Part shown: piece after piece, positions 46,638 to 57,009 of the stretch
Position numbering within the stretch: the first letter of the stretch is position 1
Layout of the letters: every line of letters begins with the position of its first letter
From: Vagococcus acidifermentans
Lineage (GTDB): Bacteria; Bacillota; Bacilli; Lactobacillales; Vagococcaceae
Length of the DNA stretch: 64,000 nucleotides
Direction of reading: 5' to 3'
Assembly: GCF_003987655.1 (NCBI RefSeq)
Contig: NZ_NGKC01000009.1
Span: forward strand, 62,001 to 126,000
Notes under the pieces: generated by a model
Database searches by the model: none
The model's input: the letters and a program-made list of their open reading frames with translations, nothing else
What the model was told of the DNA's origin: nothing
Position numbers and translations under genes: made by a program

Positions 46638-47378
46638 CTAATCGTTACCAACGAGTTGTTTCAGTACTTTCGCATTCATGCGCGCACTTTCCATGGGTGT
46701 CAGCTGCTGAAAAGCTTCTTGTTCCACTACTAAATGCCGGATATCATTTTCTCTGGCAAAAGCGACATAGTCCTCAAGCGGCAAACAGCCCTTGCCCAGC
46801 TCAGTGCTTTCTCTATTCTCTGCCAGCATGTCTTTCAAATGAAGCTCCCGGATAACTGAACGGTGTGCCGTCAACCACGGAACAACCGGCACACCCGCGT
46901 AGGCCAGCCAGTAAGTATCCACTTCCAGCGTCAGTCCGGCAACTTCTTTCGTCATGGCATCAAGTACATCCTGACCGGTTTCCGTCAATTCATGGGCGTG
47001 GTTGTGATATCCCAGCTGGCATCCTTCTTGTGCCAGACGCCCTGACAAACGGCTGAGCTGTCTAAAATACTTGTGCCACTCCGCCATTGTTGCAGCAGTT
47101 AGGTAAGGAACGATGATGCGGCGGTTACCCAGTGTTTTTTCAAACGCCAGTGTTTCTTCAAAACGATCTGTCAATTGTTCAAAACTGATATGGGAACCGG
47201 TAATGCCTAAGCCGATACTGTCCAGATGGGCCCGCAATGTTTCGGCTGGTACCCCGTGATAGCCGGCAAACTCAACTGCATCGTAGCCGTATGCCTTGAC
47301 TTGGGTCAACGTGTGTAAAAAATCCCGCTCACAGTCTTCTTTGACACTCCATAACTGCAAGCTGATGCTTGGTTTCAT
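46638..47378 (-). CDS. Sugar phosphate isomerase/epimerase-like TIM barrel protein (second of two)
   Basis: The protein has 246 residues, shorter than its neighbour. Metal-site residues are in LGYHNHAHEL, LEVDTYWLAYAG, ELHLKD and VVEQEAF. It is an IolE/Hyi-like member of the family. It begins 12 bases after the second Gfo/Idh/MocA gene and ends 29 bases before the larger paralogue. The two barrels are clearly diverged and probably do different steps. Confidence 0.82.
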   Translation of the reverse strand: MKPSISLQLWSVKEDCERDFLHTLTQVKAYGYDAVEFAGYHGVPAETLRAHLDSIGLGITGSHISFEQLTDRFEETLAFEKTLGNRRIIVPYLTAATMAEWHKYFRQLSRLSGRLAQEGCQLGYHNHAHELTETGQDVLDAMTKEVAGLTLEVDTYWLAYAGVPVVPWLTAHRSVIRELHLKDMLAENRESTELGKGCLPLEDYVAFARENDIRHLVVEQEAFQQLTPMESARMNAKVLKQLVGND

Positions 47379-47390
47379 CGTTTCTTCTCC

Positions 47391-48470
47391 TTACTCTGCC
47401 AGATAGACAGGTTTGCCTGTTTCAGCTGAACGGTAAATAGCTTCCAGTATTTCAGTGACGACTAGCGCCTGCTCCGGTGTAACGACCGGCGTTGTATCGT
47501 TTCGGACAGCATCAATCCAAGACTGGGCTTCCAGTATTTCCGGTGTCGATGATGCACCGTCATAAAAATCCACGCCGCCTGTTTCCAGTTCAATGCGCTT
47601 TTCGTACAATAGGCCGTGGTCTTCACCGTTGATGCGCAAACCGTCTTTCATGTCTGCTCCGCCTTTAGTTCCGCAAAGCGTGGTTTGTGCTTCCCCGACG
47701 TCAAGACTGTTCAGCGCCCAGCTGGCTTCCAGCATGACAGAAGCACCATTTTCCATCACGATATAGCCGAATGCAGAATCTTCCACTGTGAATTTTTCCG
47801 GATCCCACGGGCCCCATGCATTCGCAGCGTTTTCGGTTGCAGACAATTTGTGATATGTATTACCGACAACAAACTTCGGCTGGTAATTATCCATCATCCA
47901 CAACGTTAAATCCAAGGCATGAGTACCAATATCAATAAGCGGACCTCCCCCTTGCGCGTCTTCATCAAGGAACACGCCCCAAGTTGGTACTGCCCGGCGG
48001 CGGATGGCATGCGCTTTCCCCAAATAAATATCACCCAGACCGTTTTCTTCGCATACTTGATGCAAGTAGACCGCGTCTTTGCGGAAACGGTTTTGATAGC
48101 CAATCGTCAGCTTTTTGCCGGTTGCTTTAGCTGTTGCCACCATTTTCCGACCTTCTTCAGCTGTCTTGGCCATCGGTTTTTCACACATGACATGTTTGTC
48201 GGCAGTCATCGCGGCAATTGATATTTCCGCATGCGAACTGTTCGGAGTACACACATGGACAATATCAATGTCCGCATCTGCCAGCATTTCCTTGTAATCC
48301 TCATACACCTTCGCTTCGGCCGTACCAAACTCTTCCTTTGCCTTTTGTGCACGGCTGACGATGACATCGCAGAAAGCAGTCATTTCAACCCCGTCGACTT
48401 GCGCTAAACTCGGCATGTGCTTGCCGTTGGCGATACCGCCGCAGCCGATAATTCCGACTTTTAACATCAT
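47391..48470 (-). CDS. Gfo/Idh/MocA family oxidoreductase (second of two)
   Basis: The protein has 359 residues from the first of two tandem ATGs at 48470, with GGAGG eight bases upstream; the longer frame to 48524 has no site. The Rossmann motif is VGIIGCGGIANGKH, and MCEKPMAK with DIGTHALDLTLWMMD are the family motifs. It is the first enzyme gene of the operon after the AraC-type regulator. It differs strongly from the other Gfo paralogue, so two oxidation/reduction steps or two substrates are likely. Confidence 0.85.
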   Translation of the reverse strand: MMLKVGIIGCGGIANGKHMPSLAQVDGVEMTAFCDVIVSRAQKAKEEFGTAEAKVYEDYKEMLADADIDIVHVCTPNSSHAEISIAAMTADKHVMCEKPMAKTAEEGRKMVATAKATGKKLTIGYQNRFRKDAVYLHQVCEENGLGDIYLGKAHAIRRRAVPTWGVFLDEDAQGGGPLIDIGTHALDLTLWMMDNYQPKFVVGNTYHKLSATENAANAWGPWDPEKFTVEDSAFGYIVMENGASVMLEASWALNSLDVGEAQTTLCGTKGGADMKDGLRINGEDHGLLYEKRIELETGGVDFYDGASSTPEILEAQSWIDAVRNDTTPVVTPEQALVVTEILEAIYRSAETGKPVYLAE

Positions 48471-48546
48471 AAAAAAAACCTCCATCACCTGTTTTGTTAG
48501 TTTAACTATACAAAACATTGACAAGGTTTTCTTCCTTGAATAACGG

Positions 48547-49422
48547 CTAATTATTCCCGAATATTGCTTTTTGATATTTCAGCGGCGACTGGCCGACTTT
48601 TTCTTTAAACACATGATGAAATGTTTTCACACTATTGAAGCCGGCTTTTTCTGCCACCTCCGCCATTGGCAGATTTTCATGGGCTAAAATATATTTTGCC
48701 TGATTGATGCGGTATTCTGTCAAAAACTGCATAAACGTTGAGCCAGTATGTTTTTTGAAAAAACGGGTGAAGTAATAAGGGCTGAACCCCGCATGGTCGG
48801 CGACGTCCTTGATTTGGATACCTTCATGATAGTGTTCCTCCAGAAAAATGAACACTTGGTTCAGACGTGCCAGCGTTTCTGCATTGCGGGCCGCCTCGGA
48901 AAAAGACTCACTGATATGCGACGGCTGCTTTTTGGGTATTTCCCGGAAATACAATGTGACTAAATCATTGAGAGCACCGATAATAGCAAACTGAAAGCCG
49001 GGGGGCTGCGCGGTTATTTCCTGATAGATTGTCTCCAGATGGCGGCGCATCGTCATAGTCGTCTGATGCGGCCACTGCGCGCTGTGGTTCTCGGCCTCGT
49101 TGAACAAGGTGCTTATCTGTTTAGGCTCGGCAATCCCCAACAAGCCCTCACGGAACAGACCTTCATCAAACTGGTAAACAAGACGCTCACTTTCCGGCGA
49201 TGCCAGAAAAAAATGCGATACGCCGCTTTCAAAGACAAAAATCTCGCCTTCATGGACTTGTAAAATTTTGTGATTATAGCCGATGTTCACCGACCCTTTT
49301 GTGACATAGATGATTTCAACTTCTTTATGCCAGTGCGGCGGAACGACGATTTCGCCGGAGTTATTGAATGTTCTAAAACGAATACCCAGCGGCCACTCCG
49401 GAATTTCCAAAAATAAACTCAT
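48547..49422 (-). CDS. AraC family regulator with N-terminal cupin sensor
   Basis: The protein has 291 residues. The cupin domain (about 15-150) contains PPHWHKEVEIIYV and GEIFVFESGVSHFF. The AraC DNA-binding domain (about 190-290) has both helix-turn-helix units: IQIKDVADHAGFSPYYFTRFFKK and MAEVAEKAGFNSVKTFHHVFKE, shown here in part. Such proteins usually activate an adjacent sugar operon in the presence of the sugar. It is co-directional with, and 76 bases ahead of, the Gfo/isomerase genes. I chose the ATG at 49422, with AGAAGGG upstream. Confidence 0.87.
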   Translation of the reverse strand: MSLFLEIPEWPLGIRFRTFNNSGEIVVPPHWHKEVEIIYVTKGSVNIGYNHKILQVHEGEIFVFESGVSHFFLASPESERLVYQFDEGLFREGLLGIAEPKQISTLFNEAENHSAQWPHQTTMTMRRHLETIYQEITAQPPGFQFAIIGALNDLVTLYFREIPKKQPSHISESFSEAARNAETLARLNQVFIFLEEHYHEGIQIKDVADHAGFSPYYFTRFFKKHTGSTFMQFLTEYRINQAKYILAHENLPMAEVAEKAGFNSVKTFHHVFKEKVGQSPLKYQKAIFGNN

Positions 49423-49455
49423 GCTGTCATCCCTTCTGTTCCTGTTGATGAATCC

Positions 49456-49464
49456 AGTATAGCA
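49456..49464 (-). promoter_or_regulatory. Extended -10 promoter of the AraC-led operon
   Basis: The minus strand reads TGCTATACT, an extended -10 (TG-N-TATACT), about 35 bases before the AraC-type start codon; the -35 region is weak, as is usual for activator-dependent or extended -10 promoters. Confidence 0.5.
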
Positions 49465-49489
49465 CATCTGTACAAACACTCAGGTGAAA

Positions 49490-49530
49490 ATAAAAAACAC
49501 ACCCTCAGAAAAATTACCAAGAGAGTGTGT
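49490..49530 (-). terminator. Terminator of the agaS-lacD-lacC operon
   Basis: ACACAC-CTC (49497-49505) and GAG-GTGTGT (49521-49530) form a hairpin with one bulge on each side, followed on the minus strand by T-rich sequence. Confidence 0.7.
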
Positions 49531-49567
49531 CAGCTTTTTTCAGCACTGCATCAAACAGCAAAGCCGA

Positions 49568-50506
49568 CTAAAGCGCTGCAACTTGTACTTGTGCGACGTA
49601 TTCAGCAAATTTCGTAACATCTACGTGACCTGTTTTTTGTTCCATGGTATTCAGCATGCCCAGTGTCATCGCTATTTTCAAAACATCAGCTAAATCGCGC
49701 CCGTCCGCAAGCGCAAGCGCTAAGCCGGCGACTGTTGCATCGCCGCTGCCGACAGGGTTGACGACCTTGATACGGGGGATTGTTACCTTGTAAAACATTT
49801 CCCCATGCTTGACAAACGCACCGTCCGCTCCCAGCGAGACAACAATTAGCGGAATACCAGCAAACAACTCGGAGTTCAATATTGCCTGCAAATCAGAAAC
49901 ATCATCGCCGGTCGGCTGATAAGCGGCAATCGCCAAAAGTTCGTCGCGGTTCGGTTTGATGGCGTAAGGTTTGCTGTCAGACTGCAGTGTCTGTGTCAAT
50001 GCAGCACCCGACACATCCAGAACCACTTTTTTTCCTAATGTATTGGCCTGCTGAATCAGCCGCGTGTATAAGGCATCATCCACCCCTTTTGGCAAACTTC
50101 CGGAAATAGTCACCACATCGACATTAGCCAGCAATCTGTCATACAATTGTTCGAAGTCGGCCGCCTCCACTGATGAGACGACTGGACCGCTTTCCAGTAT
50201 TTCGGTCTGCTTGCCGTCATCGTGGAGAACAGCGATGCAGTTGCGCGTGTCCCCGGCGATGGGTGAAAAGCGGTGGGCAATCTTTTCTTGTTGCAATTGG
50301 CGCTCGATATACGCGCCCAGTTCACCGCCAAGCAGCCCGGTGGCCAATACCGGGTGCCGCATCTGATGAACGACCCGGGTCACGTTCAAGCCCTTGCCGC
50401 CGGCTGTTTTGCTGTATTGTTCGCACCGGTTGATGTCGTCGATGCAAAATTCAGCCAGCTGATAGGAAATGTCTACTGAAGGATTCATTGTCACTGTGAG
50501 TATCAT
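49568..50506 (-). CDS. lacC: Tagatose-6-phosphate kinase (PfkB family)
   Basis: The protein has 312 residues. PfkB signatures AGGKGLNVTRVV (substrate) and NPVGSGDATVAGLA (catalytic Asp, anion hole) are present. In sequence it could be 1-phosphofructokinase or tagatose-6-phosphate kinase; its position three bases after lacD decides for tagatose 6-phosphate. It makes tagatose 1,6-bisphosphate for LacD. Third gene of the operon. Confidence 0.85.
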   Translation of the reverse strand: MILTVTMNPSVDISYQLAEFCIDDINRCEQYSKTAGGKGLNVTRVVHQMRHPVLATGLLGGELGAYIERQLQQEKIAHRFSPIAGDTRNCIAVLHDDGKQTEILESGPVVSSVEAADFEQLYDRLLANVDVVTISGSLPKGVDDALYTRLIQQANTLGKKVVLDVSGAALTQTLQSDSKPYAIKPNRDELLAIAAYQPTGDDVSDLQAILNSELFAGIPLIVVSLGADGAFVKHGEMFYKVTIPRIKVVNPVGSGDATVAGLALALADGRDLADVLKIAMTLGMLNTMEQKTGHVDVTKFAEYVAQVQVAAL

Positions 50507-50509
50507 CGG

Positions 50510-51514
50510 CTATTCTTCTCCTGTCGAAAATTTATCGTGCCATGACCGGGCTGTCCGGCTCAACACCTCATTCAGTTCTTCAATATTTTGTCGGCCCTGT
50601 GTCCTCAGCCAGGCTCTTGCAGCTTCTTCGCCTTCATGAGCAAAGACCGGCACACCGCCTTTCCATGTGGCGCGTCCGCAAAGCACACCATTAAACGTCG
50701 AACCGGCTTCATGGGCAAACTCCAGTGTCTTCCGGAACAAGTCGGCACTGACACCAGCGCTGAGGAAAATAAACGGCAGATTGGTCTTGGCGCTTTGTTC
50801 CTGAAAATGTGCCAGTGCTTCTTCGCGTGTATAAACCACATCCGCAGCATTTTCCGCAAAGCCTTGAACGTAATTCATATTGACCGGCGCCTCCATCTTC
50901 AGCACGTCCACGTGGTATTTTTCTTTCGAGAATTCCGCCATCATGTCATTGACTTTATGCGGTTTTATAGCCGCGTACGCTTTGCTGCCGGTGTCGGCAA
51001 GCTCGGCATCATAAGACACCAGTTCCAAATAAAACGGGATATCCTCTGCCAGACACTCCGAACCGATTCGTTCCACGAACGCATGCTTGCGGTCATTGAT
51101 CGCCGCCGGTTCATCAACATCGTAATACAGCAAGAATTTGACCGCATCGGCACCGGCTTCTTTTAACCGGCGCACAGACATGTTTTCAATCAAATCAGGG
51201 AAACGACCCGGTTCAGTCGCGTCATACCCGGTTTGTTCATATGCTAAAAGCAGGCCGGCATCGGCATCTTTAGCACGGGCGGCCGGCAGACCGTACTCCG
51301 GGTCAAGTAAAATGGCGGTCGCGTAAGGTGTCAACTCCTCCGACACCAGCTTTTTAAAGGTGACGACCGCTTCCTCTACGTCACCGCTGAACTGCTCTTT
51401 CTGCAGCATCTTTCGCAAAGCTCCCCGCTGGTCAATAGCCAATGCGGCGATGATGCCGTTACTGGTGGATAATTGAGTCATCAATTGCTTTTTTCGTTGT
51501 GTTAACTGTTTCAT
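50510..51514 (-). CDS. lacD: Tagatose-1,6-bisphosphate aldolase
   Basis: The protein has 334 residues, a class I aldolase of the LacD type. [16 protein letters not shown] at the N-terminus and [16 protein letters not shown] in the middle match the family; the Schiff-base lysine is expected in the later barrel strands ([10 protein letters not shown]). It splits tagatose 1,6-bisphosphate into dihydroxyacetone phosphate and glyceraldehyde 3-phosphate. It is 15 bases downstream of agaS and three bases upstream of lacC. Confidence 0.9.
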   Translation of the reverse strand: MKQLTQRKKQLMTQLSTSNGIIAALAIDQRGALRKMLQKEQFSGDVEEAVVTFKKLVSEELTPYATAILLDPEYGLPAARAKDADAGLLLAYEQTGYDATEPGRFPDLIENMSVRRLKEAGADAVKFLLYYDVDEPAAINDRKHAFVERIGSECLAEDIPFYLELVSYDAELADTGSKAYAAIKPHKVNDMMAEFSKEKYHVDVLKMEAPVNMNYVQGFAENAADVVYTREEALAHFQEQSAKTNLPFIFLSAGVSADLFRKTLEFAHEAGSTFNGVLCGRATWKGGVPVFAHEGEEAARAWLRTQGRQNIEELNEVLSRTARSWHDKFSTGEE

Positions 51515-51529
51515 TTTTAATGTTCCCCT

Positions 51530-52696
51530 TTACTGAACTGGCAAATCATGAATGACGACGCCGCGCACGACACGGTTGACTGTTCCTGTTGGTGAAGGTG
51601 TGTCGGGTTTGTTGGCAACTTTGACAGAGGTCAAAAGCGCCGCTACTTGACCGATTATAATAAACGGCAATGCGGCAAAACCGTCAGGAATGACTGTCGG
51701 ACTGTCGAGTGCCAAAGTATCTCCGCTGAAACCGGCAGTGTTTTGCGCGATCGCCGTGACTTTTGCGGCAATGCCGTCTTCTTTGATTTCTTCTAAGACA
51801 TCCAAATCGTAATTAGCCGTGTACGCATCATTGCTGACAAAACCGAAGACGATGGTCCGGTTATCAATAAATGATTTCGGCCCGTGCCGGAAGCCGACCG
51901 ACGAATCAAACACAGTCGCAATCTTTCCGGCAGTCAGCTCCAGCAGCTTCAGCTGTGCCTCGCGGGTCAACCCTGAAAGACTGCCTGAACCCAAGTAAAC
52001 GACCCGGTCAAAGTCGGTCTCCACAATTGTCTGCACACGCTCCTCCAGCGCAAGCGCCTGGTTGCCCATTGCCACAATCCCCGCCACCAGCTCGCTATGG
52101 TTGCGGTGTGCCTGATCGAATGTCAGCAGCGTTGCCAGTGTCATACAGGAAAAGCTGCCGGTCATGGCAAATCCTTTGTCATTCGAACGTGCCGGCATCA
52201 GCAGCACAAAACGGTTTGTATCTCCTTGACTGTTCACAGCCAGCTGGCCATCCGCTGCACACGTAATAATCAAATGCCGGATGTTGTCCACTAATTTATT
52301 TGCCAAATCCACTGCCGCAAGACTTTCAGGACTGTTTCCGCTGCGGGCAAACGACACAAGCAGGGTCGGCTGGTTGCCTTTCAAATAATCATGCGGTGCC
52401 GCAACAATGTCTGTTGTCGGAATCGATTCAAATTGATACGCATCCGTGTCCCCATAGCGTATCAGATGCGGACGCACAACATCGCCTACATAGGCTGATG
52501 TGCCAGCACCTGTAAAAATCACTCTGATTCTTTGCGCTGCTTCCTGCTGAAAATCTTCTAACAACTGATACAAGTCGGTTCGCTTGTCCTCAAATATCGC
52601 CAGCGTTTCCTCCCAGAGTTCAGGCTGCTGCATAATTTCTTTCGTGGTAATTGCTGCACCGGCTTGCTCAAGCTGCGTTTCAGACCATTTCAACAT
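51530..52696 (-). CDS. agaS: SIS-domain sugar isomerase/deaminase, AgaS type
   Basis: The protein has 388 residues with two SIS domains (about 45-190 and 215-365). IFTGAGTSAYVG and VSFARSGNSPES are the phosphosugar-binding loops. AgaS enzymes deaminate and isomerise galactosamine 6-phosphate to tagatose 6-phosphate. The downstream lacD and lacC genes complete a galactosamine/GalNAc route into glycolysis. I chose the ATG at 52696 with AAAGGAG upstream. No PTS or deacetylase gene is adjacent. Confidence 0.87.
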   Translation of the reverse strand: MLKWSETQLEQAGAAITTKEIMQQPELWEETLAIFEDKRTDLYQLLEDFQQEAAQRIRVIFTGAGTSAYVGDVVRPHLIRYGDTDAYQFESIPTTDIVAAPHDYLKGNQPTLLVSFARSGNSPESLAAVDLANKLVDNIRHLIITCAADGQLAVNSQGDTNRFVLLMPARSNDKGFAMTGSFSCMTLATLLTFDQAHRNHSELVAGIVAMGNQALALEERVQTIVETDFDRVVYLGSGSLSGLTREAQLKLLELTAGKIATVFDSSVGFRHGPKSFIDNRTIVFGFVSNDAYTANYDLDVLEEIKEDGIAAKVTAIAQNTAGFSGDTLALDSPTVIPDGFAALPFIIIGQVAALLTSVKVANKPDTPSPTGTVNRVVRGVVIHDLPVQ

Positions 52697-52759
52697 ATTG
52701 CTTATCTCCTTTGTCAATTTTTTATTTTCACCCTTTACGGACAGACAATAAAGGATTCC

Positions 52760-52779
52760 GTACCAAAACCAACTGGTAC
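52760..52779 (-). promoter_or_regulatory. Operator-like inverted repeat upstream of agaS
   Basis: GTACCA (52760-52765) and TGGTAC (52774-52779) form an inverted repeat spaced by eight bases, just downstream of the predicted transcription start. Half-sites of this type are seen for GntR/HutC-family sugar regulators such as NagR/AgaR; the regulator is not in this window. Confidence 0.5.
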
Positions 52780-52790
52780 CTACCACTTAC

Positions 52791-52819
52791 ATTATTGCCA
52801 ATTTTTTATGGAAAGTCAA
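52791..52819 (-). promoter_or_regulatory. Promoter of agaS-lacD-lacC
   Basis: TTGACT (complement of 52814-52819), a 17-base spacer and AATAAT (complement of 52791-52796). The start is expected near 52784, directly upstream of the inverted repeat. Confidence 0.68.
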
Positions 52820-52930
52820 CACTTATCTCGCAATATTCCACCGTTATATGATCAGCTAAGACTAACACTGTTCGACCAGACGCTCTAAAAAAATTTTTTT
52901 GGTTTTCATTCACGCACGCCATACTGCCAT

Positions 52931-52967
52931 CAAAAAAAAGCACAGATGCTGTTTTAGCATCTGTGCT
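52931..52967 (-). terminator. Terminator downstream of the GH1 gene
   Basis: AGCACAGATGCT and AGCATCTGTGCT pair perfectly around five bases, followed on the minus strand by eight T residues. It lies about 440 bases after the GH1 stop codon. Confidence 0.8.
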
Positions 52968-53405
52968 AAACTGTATTGACGATGGTTTCGTTAACTTCTG
53001 GTCTTCCTAGGAATTCCGCCGTGTTTTCATATGAGACAACGCAGCGTTGACTCTACTTTCTGGATGACAGCTGACAAAGACTACTTGAGTCAGCCTCTTT
53101 TACCTGAAAATCGCTTCTTTTGAGTGACAAAGCGACACCCGCTTCTTGTATTTGAAACGGATGCCGTCCTTCCTTCAACCATTGTAAATTTATAGCAAAC
53201 AAGTCAAAAAATGGTTTCAATTTATTCGGCTTTAATATTTATTTTGTTATTATCAAGAAGGTAGCTTTTAAAAATCACTGGCCAACCGCTAAGACAGAAC
53301 AAAAGACAATTTTGGCTCTGTCATCTGCAATGCGTTTAAAACCGGGAAAAAAGCCCGACCGAATCGTGCCCATTTCCCCCGGTAAGGTTTTTAATACTGC
53401 TGTTA
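52968..53405. other. 438-base region between the GH1 stop and its terminator; no supported gene
   Basis: No frame longer than about 30 codons with a plausible start is present on the minus strand. It would be a long 3' untranslated region of the GH1 transcript, or contain a degraded gene or a small RNA. I see no recognisable motif. Confidence 0.4.
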
Positions 53406-54860
<1,455 letters not shown>

Positions 54861-55025
54861 TTATTACCATTATAACAAAAAAACGAAATAATATTTGTGC
54901 AACTCGTGTTTATAGGTTGGCTAACAAAAATGGTGCCGTAGTTTTACTCTAATGCCGGTCTTGTCACAGTTCAGTATCATCTTCAAATGTATTAACATTG
55001 ACAATTTTATTTTCGTAATATCCCC

Positions 55026-55053
55026 ATTATAAATCGGTTGTGCAGCTCTTCAA
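55026..55053 (-). promoter_or_regulatory. Candidate promoter of the GH1 gene
   Basis: TTGAAG (complement of 55048-55053), a 16-base spacer and TATAAT (complement of 55026-55031) would give a 5' untranslated region of about 180 nt. Confidence 0.5.
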
Positions 55054-55067
55054 GACAAGACACAGAC

Positions 55068-55112
55068 AAAAAAAAGGGCTATCCCATGGCTACATGGTGG
55101 ACAGCTAAACAA
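55068..55112 (-). terminator. Terminator-like hairpin upstream of the GH1 promoter
   Basis: On the minus strand GCTGTC and CCATG pair with CATGG and GATAGC around a short loop, and eight T residues follow. No minus-strand gene lies upstream, so the transcript it ends is unexplained. A further GCTATC copy 30 bases upstream could compete for the GATAGC arm. Confidence 0.55.
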
Positions 55113-55500
55113 CTTTCCAGATAGCAAGTTGCTTCATAATTATTTCTTATCACAGTTTTTAGCAGATGGAACATAATCAATTTTACATTTATTCTTCACC
55201 GATAAAATTCATTTTTTTTTAACAAATGGCAAAAAAACGAATTTTTCATGATAGAAATCTCATTTATAGTTAATCGGTAATTTACTATGTTGACAGCAAT
55301 TACAGCACCTGACAGTTTATTATAACCCCGATATTCCATAAAATTTATGAGCTTAAACAAAAAATAATGTACGTTTCTTAACTTGACGCAATACGAGCTT
55401 TTTTTTTCACATTTTTTTAAACTCACAGTAATATTTTTTATTGACAGCACAAAACTAGTTTTAACTCCCGAATCACAAAAAGAGAGGATGAGGGCAATCG
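55113..55500. other. Very AT-rich region upstream of the Mga-type regulator
   Basis: An 84-codon open frame exists on the minus strand but has low-complexity composition and no ribosome binding site. I see no other gene. The composition suggests a regulatory region for the Mga-type gene. Confidence 0.45.
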
Positions 55501-56961
55501 ATGCTTTCTTTACTTGAAAAAAATGAACAAGAGATTATCACTGTACTCAGCGTCTTTTTTTCTCACCCCCAAAAAAAGCGCTGGACGTTAAATGAATTAC
55601 ACAACGAAACAAACCTGAGTCAATGGAAAATCACTCAGGCTTTGGAAGGGATTCAGCGGATTATAGAGCACAACAACTGGCAGGACCGTATCCAGCTTGA
55701 ATGGACAGCCAATGAAGTGATTGCATATTTAAAAAAGAACATTTCCATGGATTTTATCCGCAAACATTTATACAAATCTTCCATCATTTACAACTTGTGC
55801 CTTGAAGCATTGCTTAATCCCGGCTTCAACCTTTACCGCTTTCTGGACGAATACGGCATCAGTTATTCCACGCTGTACCGGCGCTTGAAACCGTTAAAAA
55901 AGATGTTGAAAGAGTTCAATCTTTGCTTCACATTAAAAGCCGACAGCCTGATTCAGGGAGAAGAGGCGCAGATACGTTATTTCCTCTACTTTTTTCTGAT
56001 TGAGGCTTACAATACGGACTTTTTGAAAACATACAAAACCAGTATCGTCGACCGGGGGATCAATCATTTTTCAGTGTCTCATGACGCCTCCTTTTCACAG
56101 CAAAAGCGGCTGAAAGTATTTCTGATTATCACGCACAACCGGATATTGAATAATCACCTGATTGAGTCATTCCACTGTCCCAATCGGACAGATGCGCTGC
56201 TTTCACACTTGCATGAGCATTTCCATCAGTTTTTCGACTTGTTGAATTTGCCGTCTGAGGCCAAGCGGTCGGAGGCACAGTTTGCGGCGTTCTTTTTGTT
56301 CTCGATTGACGGGTTCTCAAAAAAACGGGTTGCCGAACAGCTGACCACTGCTGAACTGGACGGTACAACGCAGACTACTCAAAAACTGCTGGCTTTTATT
56401 CAGGACTACTTTGCTATTACATTCACACCTGAAGACACCCTGTTTTTAACAGTTAACATTGAACTGCTGCTGGCACATGCATCTTTTTTCAGCGGTTGTC
56501 TGCTTATTGCAGATATCACAATGTCTGACTACTTGACTAGTAATTTCTTTTTTATCGGCAACAATTTTTTACTAAGTTTCATCGCCTTTGTCCAAGAACA
56601 GATGTCCGTAAAAAACAAAGATTTTTTCTGCTTCAACGTATTGCCGATTGTGTCTGAAACGCTCGCCGGATATATCAAAACATCCATCAACATCCTGCTT
56701 GTTTCCAGTATTTCAAAAACATTTGAGGACACGCTAAAAAAAATGATCAGTGACATTTCGCCTTTACCGGTTAATTTTGTCCACCAGCATCAGTCCATTG
56801 ATTTGATTATCACTGATTCCTACAACGGCTTGTATGAGGCCTTCCCTGAAACAAAATACTTCTGCTGGTCATACATCCCCACTGAGGAAGACTGGCAGCG
56901 GCTGAAAACCTCTTTGCTGTCTCTTGCCAAAGCAACGAGTGACAATGTCACCAGAAAATAA
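55501..56961 (+). CDS. Mga-type transcriptional regulator
   Basis: The protein has 486 residues. Two N-terminal helix-turn-helix regions (about 28-60, WTLNELHNETNLSQWKITQAL, and about 112-140, FLDEYGISYSTLYRRLKPLKK) match the Mga architecture, followed by long helical PRD-like regions (about 170-390) and a C-terminal EIIB-like domain. Mga-family proteins respond to PTS phosphorylation and control surface or sugar genes in streptococci and enterococci. GAGG precedes the ATG. It is divergent from the GH1 gene, the nearest candidate target. Confidence 0.82.
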   Translation: MLSLLEKNEQEIITVLSVFFSHPQKKRWTLNELHNETNLSQWKITQALEGIQRIIEHNNWQDRIQLEWTANEVIAYLKKNISMDFIRKHLYKSSIIYNLCLEALLNPGFNLYRFLDEYGISYSTLYRRLKPLKKMLKEFNLCFTLKADSLIQGEEAQIRYFLYFFLIEAYNTDFLKTYKTSIVDRGINHFSVSHDASFSQQKRLKVFLIITHNRILNNHLIESFHCPNRTDALLSHLHEHFHQFFDLLNLPSEAKRSEAQFAAFFLFSIDGFSKKRVAEQLTTAELDGTTQTTQKLLAFIQDYFAITFTPEDTLFLTVNIELLLAHASFFSGCLLIADITMSDYLTSNFFFIGNNFLLSFIAFVQEQMSVKNKDFFCFNVLPIVSETLAGYIKTSINILLVSSISKTFEDTLKKMISDISPLPVNFVHQHQSIDLIITDSYNGLYEAFPETKYFCWSYIPTEEDWQRLKTSLLSLAKATSDNVTRK

Positions 56962-56993
56962 AAAGAACTGAAGCAGTCAGCTTCAGCTCTTTT
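56956..56993. terminator. Bidirectional terminator between the Mga-type gene and the selenium operon
   Basis: AAAAAGAACTGAAGC and GCTTCAGCTCTTTTT (one wobble) pair around AGTCA with A- and T-tracts on both sides. Confidence 0.8.
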
Positions 56994-57009
56994 TACACGT
57001 ATTATTCAG

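Noticed and set aside
55196-55450. 84-codon open frame on the minus strand
   Set aside because: Very AT-rich sequence, no ribosome binding site, no family resemblance; most likely chance.
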